Below, one piece after another: positions 54,525 through 64,000 of a stretch of DNA of 64,000 nt. The DNA comes from Paulownia fortunei (lineage: Eukaryota > Streptophyta > Magnoliopsida > Lamiales > Paulowniaceae): contig CM033121.1 in assembly GCA_019321725.1 (NCBI GenBank), positions 12,276,001 to 12,340,000 of the forward strand, written 5' to 3'. Position 1 is the first letter of the stretch; each line of letters begins with the position of its first letter. The translations under genes and the position numbers were made by a program. A model generated the notes under the pieces. It worked only from the letters and a program-made list of their open reading frames with translations, made no database searches and had not been told where the DNA came from.

Positions 54525-56833
54525 TGTAACACTCCTTAACCTAACTGCATAACCTAAACAAACTAATACAGCTAAGTCAAGAAGTGTTAACTTTTTATCA
54601 ATACTAGAGTTATGGTTTTAATAAAAGTTCCCATTTTTTACTATAAGAGAAAGAACTTGAATTCAATTGTTGTTTCATTTTGTTGTAGACACACCATATA
54701 CATAAATCAAAACTGAGTACATTTGTTTACAAAATCATAACAGAGCGGCTTATTTAAAAATAAAACAGAGTTTTCAAAATAAACTACAAAACAGCTCGAA
54801 TTATGGCATATGAACAAATCTCTGTCCGACCGCTCTAGAGACTCAGTCAACCTCTAAACCTATACATTTTCACCTGCATCACATGAATCTAATGAGCTAA
54901 AGGCTTAGTAAGGTGAAACTGATGTAGTAACAAATGGCGTACATGAAAGTCACATAAATAATTAAATGCATTGTTCAATTTAATAACTTTCATTCATAAT
55001 TCATTCTTTAGGGCCCTTGAAGTGTGGTACCTAACTAATAGCGATAGACAGTAGTTTTCGAAACTTGTTTATAAGGATTAGCCAATAAGAGAAATAATAC
55101 GGGATTTCCATACTTCGTCTTTCAACCTCAAGTATTAGCCGTATTCTGTCTCATTCATTATGGCTTTCCTATACTGATTTTTCAATCTCAAGTATTTCCC
55201 ATAATTTGTTGGGTCCGCCGATCTCTCCCGCATCCCTTGTCTACCCGACCATCATCAAGTACCATACTTATTTTTCAAAAATCTCATTATATTCCTAATA
55301 GTATCATGCTTCATGAACCATAAATGCATCAAACATTATATCATTTGATAAATAATGACAATCACATTAAAACATGAACAACATTATATGATTATTGTGA
55401 TACAGCAAATGAAAGTTTCAACTTACCTCAAGTCCACTTTGTGTTAAGTGAAAAGGTCAATCTATTTGGAAGATAGGATGTGTTAAAGGCCTACCATAAT
55501 CAAATCATGTACCTTTCAATATCCTTTTAATAAATCACATAATCTATTCTAATTAAAATCACATACACTTTTCAATCTTTTGTAAACAATTCCATATCAA
55601 TAACATGACCTCAAAAACAATGCATACTCCATATTTTGCTACTAATTCAAGATATTAAACATTAGGAAAACCATTAAATAACTAATAATCCAAACATAAA
55701 TATTAGGGCAGCCCCCTGCCCCAAAACTTGAACACAATCCAAAATAACATAAGTAAACTCGATTCTAACTTAAATTAACTCTAACCATCAACTAAGCAAA
55801 CTAATTGTTATTGTTCTCAATCATTCATAGGAACTTCTAAACATAATATAAGCATTACAAGATTAATAGAAATAAGTAAATTAATCATATTTCACAAGAC
55901 TATCAATTTTGCTAGAAACTAGTTTAACTAGCTTGGTTTTGGCTTCAAGTCTATCCCACTTGAGTTTTTATTCATATTGAAACATACTAAAACAGTAACC
56001 ATCCAAGATACTATAAATTCATCATAAGAAACATTAAAAAAGAATATACCTTGATTAAGTTGGAATTAAGCTTCAAAATCAACGGTTTTCAAGCTTAAAA
56101 GGGTAGAAATTTGTTCTAGTTTGTGTTCTATGGATTCCTATGAATTCAATTCAATTTTTGTGAGTATGAGATTGTAGAAATTTGGGAGAAACTTGGAGAA
56201 GAAGGGCTGGTCAGTTTTGAGGAGCTTCCACAAGAAAAATATGGCTAAAATGACTTTTTTGACATTTCAAAGAGAGGTAAGTGGAGGGTGATGATTGGTT
56301 GCATCATGCTCGGTGTCTTCTCAAGCCAAAAGCCATGTTTATGGGCTAGGGAGATGACAAAAATTGATGCTTTGGTGTTATAATCAAGTGTAATGTGGTT
56401 TAGAATGATTTCATGCAACATAGTCAACCTACCAATCAAATTGCGCCATTTTGCATACTTTTAGTTCTTAGCCAAATGTAATATATTTTATGCAAATATT
56501 TAGGCAAATAATCACTTTGGAATGTAACAAGTATGGAGCAATATAAATAATTCATTTCATGGCCATTCAACACATCAATCTTTCTTAATCGAGATACCGA
56601 GTTTTTCACTGCAAAAAGTCACTTAAGTAATATGTTAATCAAAAAACATATGTTTAATCTCATATTTCATGTACTAGTGCATGTTAAAGCATAAGTGGAG
56701 CATATAGTAACAATTATTTATGTTTGTGCAATCATGTTATTTGTATGCCATAATCCAATAATGCGTATTGATTAGATGCATATTCATGCAAGATGTTTAT
56801 TATTGGCTATGTAGGAGATAATTAGGCATTACA
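54525..56833 (-). repeat. 3' LTR of the chromovirus, 2309 bp
   Basis: Plus-strand ends are TGTAACACTCC and AGGCATTACA. The PPT complement ATCCTTCATTCCTT follows at 56834-56847, confirming this is the 3' LTR of a minus-strand element. Confidence 0.92.
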
Positions 56834-56835
56834 AT

Positions 56836-58170
56836 CCTTCATTCCTTATAAAAAATTTGTCCTTGAAATTTGACGTACTGAATAATTCTGGATACTTGCT
56901 CTGCATTTCCTCTTCTCTTTCCTACTGGCCTCTTCTATAGAATGATTCCTCCATAATACTTCAACAAGTCAAATCTTTTTTATTCTCAACTTTTTTTCCT
57001 TTTGATCCAGAATTTGAACTAGTTTCTTTTCATAGGCTAAATCAGGAGTAAATTCCAACAGCTCATAACTCATGACACCTTTTGAGGGAGCTACTTTTAA
57101 AAACATTTGATCCCCAACAACAAACTCTAGATCTTTTCTTCGTTTATCTGAATAACTTTTCTATCTACTTTGCGTGATCTTCATTCTCTTTCATATCTTC
57201 TCCACTACCTTTGCGGTATTTTGAACTATTTCCGGACCAAGTAGGCTTCTTTCTCCAACTTCATTCTAATGAACTAGAGATCTACATTTCCTTCTATACA
57301 ATGCTTCATAAGGCGCCATTCCAATTGTTGTTTGGTAGCTATTATTATAAGTAAACTCCACTAATGGAAGCTTCACATCCCAACTCCCTTGAAAATCTTG
57401 CACACAAGCTCTTAACATATCTTCTAATATCTGCATAGCTCTCTCTGATTGCCCATAACTTTGTGGATGAAATGTTGTACTGAATGCAAGTTTTATTCTC
57501 ATGGCACTGTGTAAGCTCTTCCAAAATATAGATGTAAACTTAGGATCTCTGTCAAACACTATTGAAACTGGCACCCCATGTTACCTGACTATCTCTTTAA
57601 TATATTGTTGAGCATAGTGGTCCATATTGTATATGGATTTCACTGGAAGAAGATGGGCTGATTTAGTTAATCTATCAACAATCACCCATATAGAATTATA
57701 CCCCTTTTGTGTTCTAGGTCATTCAAGCACAAAGTCCATTGTAATGTGTTCCCATTTCCACTCTAGAATCAATAAAGGTTTCAACAACCCTAATGGTCTT
57801 TGATGTTCAATCTTAACTTGTTGACAAGTTAGACATTCAACCACAAATTTTGTTATATCTCTCTTCATTTTAGGCCACCAATAATGTTATTGTAAGTCTT
57901 TATACATTTTTGTGCTACCTGAGTATACCGAGTACGGAGTAGTATGAGCTTCTTCTTATATATCTTCTTTCATGGTCTTGTCAAATAGCACACACAGTCT
58001 CACTTTATATCGAATAATTTCATCATCGGTAACAAAGAAGTCTGGCCTCTTTCCAGCATCAATCTTTCTTTTTCAGTCTACACAAATGCATATCCACCTT
58101 TTGACCTTCTTTAATTCTATCTTGAAGTGCAGGTCTCAACATTAAGGCTGAAAACGAACACTTTTTCCCT
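56836..58170 (-). pseudogene. Chromovirus integrase and chromodomain tail
   Basis: The clearest stretch (57574-57266) reads MPVSIVFDRDPKFTSIFWKS, HPQSYGQSERAMQILEDML and VEFTYNNSYQTTIGMAPYEAL, the second aspartate and the glutamate block of the DDE core. The HPQS-D-G aspartate is Tyr here, outside the catalytic triad. Zinc-finger words (CLTCQQVKIEHQRP-like) occur near 57850-57790 with frame changes. The chromodomain-type tail (RNHSIEEA) near 56950 is frameshifted. Confidence 0.85.
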
Positions 58171-58196
58171 TTAGGTATAATTTCAAGCTCTAATCT

Positions 58197-58770
58197 CTAC
58201 AAATCCAGTAATATTGACTTTTGTATGACAAAAAGAGAAGACATAGATTTTCTGCTCAATGCATCTGCAACCACCTTCGCTTTACTAGGATGATAGTTGA
58301 TCACATAATCATAATCATTCACAAGTTCTAACCATCTTCTTTGTCTCATATTCAGCTCCTTTTGGGTAAAGAAGTATTTCAAACTCTTATGATCTGTGTA
58401 TATCTCACACTTCTCACCATACAAATAATGTCTCCAAATTTTCAAGGCAAAAACCACAGCAACAAGTTACAAATCATGGGTTGGATAATTCTTTTCATAC
58501 TCCTTCAATTTCCTTGAAGCTTAGGCAATAACCTTCATATTTTGCATCAAAACAACACCCAAACCATTTTTTGAAGCGTCTCTATACACCACAAATCCAC
58601 CAATTCCTGTTGGAATGTTAAGAACAGGAGTTGTAGTCAATTTATATTTCAGTTCTTGAAAACTTCTTTCACAAGCATCAGTCCACAAGAACTTCACATT
58701 CTTTCTTGTCAACATTGTCAATAGAGTTGCTATCTTTGAAAACCCCTAAACAAATCGTCGATAGTACCCT
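58197..58770 (-). pseudogene. Chromovirus RNase H
   Basis: Frame 58721-58521 reads VKFLWTDACERSFQELKYKL, PVLNIPTGIGGFVVYRDASKNGLG and VLMQNMKVIA (first acidic block: YRDAS for the usual YCDAS). A TAA follows, and 58457-58197 continues with [30 protein letters not shown] (read in two parts) and [19 protein letters not shown]. The TDHKSLKYF aspartate is intact. Confidence 0.85.
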
Positions 58771-58937
58771 GCTAATCCTAAGAAACTCCTTACTTCTTAT
58801 GCATTTGTTGGTGTTGGCCACTTAATAATAGCTTCTACCTTGCTTGGACCCACAGAAATACCATTCTTAGATACTATATGACCTAGGAATACCACTTGCT
58901 CAAGTCAAAATTCGCACTTCTTGAATTTAGCATACAA

Positions 58938-59510
58938 CTATTTTTCCTTAAGAACTTGTAGCACAATCTTCAAATGTTCTTTGTGCTCTTCTTTATCACG
59001 TGAATAAATTAGGATATCATCAATAAACACAATCATAAATTTATCGAGATATTGCTTGAACACCATATTCATTAGATCCATAATAGCTGCAGGGGCATTG
59101 GTTAAACCGAAGGGCATCACTAGAAATTCATAATGTCCATACATTGTTCAGAATGTAGTCTTTTGTATGCCTTCTTCCTTGATCTTCAATTGATGATACC
59201 CAGAGCGCAAATCAATCTTAGAAAATATTGATGTTCCCTGCAATTGATCAAACAAATCATCTATTCTTGGAAGTGGATACTTATTCTTGATTTTTACTTT
59301 ATTCAACTCTCTATAATCAATGCACAACCATAATGTACCATCCTTTTTTTTCACGAACAACACATGAGCTCGCCAAGGAGAATAACTAGGGTGAATAAAA
59401 CCCTTATCAAGCAATTCTTGCAATTGAACTTTTAACTCTTTCAATTCTGTTAGTACCATTCGATATGGTGCTTTAGAAATAGGGGTAGTCCCTGGCATAA
59501 CATTAATCAC
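58938..59510 (-). pseudogene. Chromovirus reverse transcriptase
   Basis: Frame 59510-59148 holds [50 protein letters not shown] and [19 protein letters not shown] at 59150-59148 stands where relatives have Arg (TTF-R-TRYGHYEF). Frame 59144-58938 continues with [19 protein letters not shown] and the catalytic FIDDILIYS. Apart from that stop the domain is complete. Confidence 0.9.
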
Positions 59511-59522
59511 AAATTCGATCTC

Positions 59523-60116
59523 TCAATTCGGTGGTAGTCCTGGTAAATCATCTGGAAATACCTCAAGAAATTCTTGAACCACATCTATATTTTGTGGCTT
59601 CAATTGTGCTTTGACCGAGGTGTCTAGAAGACTTGCTAAATATCCAACACAACTTTTATTCAACATCTTTTGAGCTTTCAAAGCAGTTATAATTAGTAAA
59701 GATAGTGAGAATAAAGTACCACTAAACACAAACTGTTCTTCCCCAGGTGGCTAAAAAATCATAATCTTCTTCTTACAATCAATTGTTGCATGATATTTGG
59801 TAAGCTAATCTATACCCAGAATAATCTCAAAATTTGGCATCGATAAAATAACGAGAGCTGCATGGAGAGTCCTATCACTAATCTGAATAGAACAAGCCCT
59901 TAACATTTGGTTGGAATCCATTTCTTCCACGGATGGAAAAGTCACAATGTACCTTACTTTTAATAAATCTGGTGTAATGCCCAATTTTCTCCCAAATGCA
60001 CGTGATGCAAATGAATGCGTAGATCCATAATCTATCAATGCAATTACAGGTATCCCAAAAATTAAAATAGTACTAGTGACTACGGAAGCATCTGCATCAG
60101 CTTGTTCTTGTGTCAT
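59523..60116 (-). pseudogene. Chromovirus protease and linker
   Basis: Frame 60116-59805 has VIALIDYGSTHSFASRAFGR (DYG at the D-S/T-G position) and MPNFEIILGID. After a stop, frame 59729-59523 gives VGYLASLLDTSVKAQ and FLEVFPDDLPGLPPN, followed by a TGA (59525-59523) where relatives have Arg (PPNREIEF). Confidence 0.85.
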
Positions 60117-60131
60117 CGCATATACTCTCCC

Positions 60132-61091
60132 CTATACTATTGGGCAATCTTTTATTATATGTCCAGGATTTTTATACTTAAAGCAACGATTAGTACCACT
60201 AAAGCATTCCCCAAAATGATTCTTCCCACACTTAGCACATTTAGGCCTTTCAATTGTAGTAGAAGTTTGCCCAACTCTATGAGGCTTTTCATTCCCTTGG
60301 TTTGATTTTTGCTCTCATTTCTTCCACTGGTTCAGATTTCTTGGAGTGAATACTTGCTTCTTTTGTTGATGGAATTTCTCAATCTCTTTCTCATCTAAGT
60401 CAGCCATCAAAGCTTTGTCCACCAGTTCCCTAAACTCTGTTGTTGAAGACATTCTCACATCTCTTCTAATTTCTGGATTAAGGCCCTTCAGAAAATGATC
60501 CATCTTCTCATTATTGTCTCAGGCGATGTATGACGCATACTTGCAACCCTCTTCAAATTTTCGCACATAATCACATACAGACATCCCTCCTTGTTTTAAC
60601 TCCTGGAATTCTTTTACTTTGAGGGACCTAGCATCCCTGGTGAAACACTTATCATAAAATATTGTTTTAAACCTCTCCCAAGTCAACTCTTCCATATTCA
60701 CTACAAGTTTAGCTCCTTCCCACCAGGTTCTAGCATCCTTTTTCAACAAGAAAATTTCACAGAGTACCTTCTCAGCATCATCAATTCGCATGTAGTCAAA
60801 GATAGTGTCCAAAGATTTCACTCATTCCTCTACAACAATAGGATCAGACCCACTATTAAAATCAACAGGTTCCATCTTTCTAAATTTCTCATACACAACT
60901 TGTGAAGTATCCTGTCGAGCTTGTGGTGGAGGAAGTCGTTGATTCTGATCTTGGCTTCTTTGTTGCATATCTAGCAATTGTTGTATCTGTTCACCATGCA
61001 TTCTAGTTTGTTGTTGAATGAGATCAGTCAAATTATTCACCATACTATGATTACCCTCATAATCATCCATTGTCTTCCTTTTTGGTGCCAT
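60132..61091 (-). pseudogene. Chromovirus gag
   Basis: The ATG at 61091 opens [20 protein letters not shown]. Stops occur at 60824-60822 (after IVVEE, a Trp position) and about 60518 (YIA-stop-DNNEK). The gag domain words [20 protein letters not shown] and [15 protein letters not shown] are clear. A TGA follows NLNQWKK at 60317-60315. Knuckles are CAKCGKNHFGEC and CFKYKNPGHIIKDC, with Tyr for Cys in the second. A TAG lies at 60134-60132. Confidence 0.88.
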
Positions 61092-61252
61092 GACATGATA
61101 TGCATTGCCCAATCTCATTCCATTCATTAGCCAATAATAAATGCATAATCATGACAATAACATAAAATGAAATCTAATCAAGTAAACATAAAAACAAATA
61201 AATAAATACTTGATTGAGTTTCCCAGCCAGGATGTGTTTCTATGCCTTCTTC

Positions 61253-63315
61253 TGTAACACCCCCTTAACCTATCTGCAGAACCTAAACAAGTTAATACAG
61301 TTAAGTCAAGAAGTGCTAACTTTTCATCAATACTAGAGTTATGGTTTTAATAAAAGTTTCTCTTTTTTACTATAAGAGAAAGAACTTGAATTCAGTTATT
61401 GTTTCATTTTATTGTAGACCCACCATATAGATAAATCAAGACTAAGTACATTTGTTTACAAAACCCTAACATAGTGGCTTATTTAAAAATAAAATAGAGT
61501 TTTCAAAATAGACTACAAAACAGCTCGAAGCATGGCATATGAACAAATCTCTGTCCGGCCACTCTAAAGACTCAGTCAACCTCTAAACTTATGCATTTCC
61601 ACCTACTTCACATGAATCTAATGAGTTAAAGGCTCAGTAAGGTGAAACTGATATAGTAACAAATGGCGTACATACAAGTCACATAAACAACTAAATACAT
61701 TATTCAATTTAATAACTTTCATTCATAATTCATTCTTTAGGGCCCTTGGAGTGTGGTACCTAACTAATAGCGATAGAGTGAGGTTTTCGAAACTTGTTCA
61801 TAATGATTGGCCAATAAGAGAAATAATACAGGGTTTCCATACTTGGTCTTTCAACCTCAGGTATTAGTCGTATTCAATCTCATTCATTGTGGCTTTTCTA
61901 TACCAATTTTTCAACCTCAAGTATCTGCCACCATTTGTTGGGTCTGCCGGTACATCCCGCGTCCCTTGTCTACCTGACCATCAATTAAGTACCATACTTC
62001 TTTTTCAAAAACCTCATTATATTACTAATAGTATCATGCTTCATGAATCATAAATGCATCAAACATTACATCATTTGACAAATAATAACAATCACATTAA
62101 AACATGAACAACATTATATGATTCTTGTGATACAGCAAATGAAAGTTTCAACTTACCTCAAGTCCACTTTGTGCTAAGTGAAAATGTCAATCTCTTTGGA
62201 AGATAAGATGTGTTAAAGGTCTACCATAATCAAATCATGTACCTTTCAATATCCTTTTAATAAATCACATAATCTATTCTAATTAAAATTACATATATTT
62301 TTCAATCTTTTGTAAACAATTCAATATCAATTACATGACCTCAAAAACAATGCATACTCCATATTTTCCTACTAATTCAAGACATTAAACATTAGGGCAA
62401 CCATTAAATAAATAATAATCCAAACATAAATATTAGGGCAACCCCTAAAACTTGAACACAATCCAAAATAACATAAGTAAACTCGATTCTAACTTAAATT
62501 AATTCTAACCATTAATTAAGTAAACTAATTGCTATTGTTCTCAATCATTCATAGGAACTTCCAAACACAATATAATCATTACAAGATTAACAGAAATAAG
62601 TAAATTAAGCATATTTTACAAGACTATCAATTTTGCTAGAAACTAGTTTAACTAGCTTGTTTTTGGTTTCAAGTCTATCCCACTTGAGTTTTCATTCATA
62701 TTGAAACATACTAAAACATGTAACCATCCAAGATACTAAAAATTTATCATAAGAAATATTGAAAAAGAATATAACTTGATTAAGTTGGAATTAAGCTTCA
62801 AAATCAACGGTTTTCAAGCTTAAAAGGGAATAAACTTGTTCTAGTTTGTGTTCTATAGATTCCTATGGATTGAATTTAATTTTTTTGAGTATGAGAGTGT
62901 AGAGATTTGGGAGAAACTTGGAGAAGAATGGCTGGTCATTTTTTAGGAGCTTCCACAAGAAAAATATGGCTAAAATGACTTCTTTGACATTTCGAAGAGA
63001 GGTAAGTGGAGGGTGATGATTGGTTGCATCATGCTTGGTGTCTTCTCGTGCCAAAAGCCAGGTTTATGGGCTAGGGAGATAACAAAAATTGATGTTTTGG
63101 TGTTATAATCAAGTGTAATGTGGGTTAGAATGATTTCATGTAACCTAGTCAACCTACCAATCAAATTACACCATTTTGCATACTTTTAGTTCTTAGACAA
63201 ATGTAACTTATTTCATGCAAATATTTAGGCAAATAATCACTTTAGAATATAACAAGTATGGATCAATACAAATAATTCATTTCATATCCATTCAATACAT
63301 CAATCTTCCTTAATC
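61253..63315 (-). repeat. 5' LTR of the chromovirus, outer end truncated
   Basis: Co-linear with 54525-56594. Begins (plus) TGTAACACCCCC and breaks off at CTTCCTTAATCGA. The remaining 240 bp to the expected GGCATTACA are missing and copia sequence follows. Confidence 0.9.
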
Positions 63316-63950
63316 GATGTATGCAATGTTATGTACAAGGCCTGATATAACATATGCTTTGAGTATTACGAGCAGATATTAATCCAATCCAGGGGAAGAA
63401 CACTGCAAAACTGTTAAGATGATCCTCAAGTACTTGAGAAGGACTAAGAATATCTTTCTGATATACGGCAATAGAGAACTAAAACTGGAGGGATATACAG
63501 ACTCTAGTTTTCAGTCCCATATAGATGACTCAAAGTCTATGTCCGGATATATATTCACCCTAAATGGTGGTGCGGTAAGTTGGAAGAGTTCCAAGCAAGA
63601 GATGACTACAGACTCTACCACCGAAGCTGAATATATTGCTGCATCAGATGTATCAAAAGAAGCTGTTTAGATTAGAAACTCCATCTAAGGGTTAGGAGTA
63701 GTTCTATCCGTTGTTGATTCAGTTATGATTTACTATGATAACAATGGAGCCATTGCGCAAGCATATAATGAGACGATATCACTTTATTAGAGAGATCATT
63801 GGTAGAGGCGACGTCATTGTGGATTGAGTTGCCTCAGCAGAAAATGTAGCAGACCCACTCACTACGCCCTTAGCATAAAAGATGTTCGATGGACATCTTG
63901 ATAAGATGGGCCTAAGATATATGGGAATTGGAGCTAGGGCAAGTGGGAGA
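63316..63950 (+). pseudogene. copia RT end and RNase H
   Basis: Starts at the CTRPDITYALSITSRYQSNP block (end of RT) and runs through 63419-63670: ILKYLRRTKNIFLIYG, LEGYTDSSFQSHIDDSKSMS, YIFTLNGGAVSWKSSKQEM and STTEAEYIAASDVSKEAV. After a TAG (Trp position) it continues in other frames with YYDNNGAIAQA, and then ADPLT-like and GHLDKMGLRYMG words. These are consecutive copia RNase H motifs. Upstream parts are missing, cut at the chromovirus LTR. Confidence 0.9.
63941..63950 (+). other. copia polypurine tract
   Basis: AAGTGGGAGA directly before TTGTTGGAG, the usual plant copia junction to the 3' LTR. Confidence 0.8.
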
Positions 63951-63951
63951 T

Positions 63952-64000
63952 TGTTGGAGTAGGATGTCCAACACCCTAATTAGATTGAGTGTATTATACT
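63952..64000 (+). repeat. Start of copia 3' LTR, runs off the window
   Basis: TGTTGGAGTAGGATGTCC follows the PPT. It is related to the copia LTR starting at 43255. Confidence 0.8.

Larger units (their letters stand above)
54525..63315 (-). mobile_element. Near-complete Ty3/gypsy chromovirus (Tekay/Del type), minus strand
   Basis: Minus order: 5' LTR (63315-61253, outer end lost), gag (61091-60132), protease (60116-about 59760), RT (59510-58938), RNase H (58721-58197), integrase (about 58100-57260), chromodomain-like tail (to about 56840), PPT, 3' LTR (56833-54525). Gag-PR-RT-RH-INT order plus the KVLWRN tail and long LTRs indicate a Tekay/Del chromovirus. Over the first 320 bp the two LTRs differ at about 9 per cent of sites by eye, so the insertion is old. 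Many stops; no TSD testable because one end is truncated. Confidence 0.9.

Noticed and set aside
54205..63950. One copia element interrupted by the chromovirus
   Set aside because: The left piece ends in mid RT and the right piece starts near the RT end with a different motif style; about 150 residues are missing, so one element is not supported.

Overview
The window reads as nuclear DNA of a flowering plant, most likely a eudicot. It is AT-rich, packed with nested and decayed plant LTR retrotransposons and Mutator-like (MULE) transposons, and contains a single intact host gene with a GT-AG intron. There are no operons, CRISPR arrays, rRNA genes or intact tRNA genes. I do not assign a species.

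Layout. 1-3770: decayed Ty1/copia (+). 4.7-7 kb: fragment of a Ty3/gypsy LTR with a 14-bp minisatellite, ending at a 100-N assembly gap (6926-7025). 7159-7834: short MULE with matching target-site duplication (TSD). 8356-17665: 3' half of a Tat/Athila-type Ty3/gypsy element on the minus strand. It holds a solo LTR of another family (10944-13234) and a broken, intronless LOG (cytokinin-activating phosphoribohydrolase) copy between integrase and 3' LTR. 17.9-19.2 kb: minus-strand copia remnant. 19.24-29.8 kb: plus-strand copia carrying a gypsy chromovirus tandem (20911-25530) in which two partial copies share an LTR. 29819-31375: second copy of the Tat-type LTR, again next to a scrap of LOG sequence. 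32.3-36.5 kb: minus-strand Tat-type gag-protease region split by a solo LTR.

37-39 kb: MULE remnant with G-rich blocks and microsatellites. 39213-40920: the intact gene, a monosaccharide/H+ symporter of the STP family (two exons, 514 aa, minus strand) with a plausible TATA box. 41986-48077: MULE with 10-bp TSD that received a copia LTR, which in turn received a gypsy solo LTR. 48.5-50.1 kb: two Tat-type 5' ends (LTR, primer-binding-like site, start of gag) facing each other around a 31-bp perfect palindrome. 50.6 kb: probable tRNA-derived SINE head. 51-54.5 kb: copia pieces. 54525-63315: nearly complete chromovirus on the minus strand with two 2.1-2.3 kb LTRs. 63316-64000: 3' end of another copia with its polypurine tract and LTR start.

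Only the sugar transporter looks functional. All transposon frames carry stops or frameshifts. The observations I would follow first are the LOG-like gene inside a retrotransposon lineage (two loci), the shared defects in two chromovirus copies (a defective but mobilised family), and the palindrome-centred inverted LTR pair.
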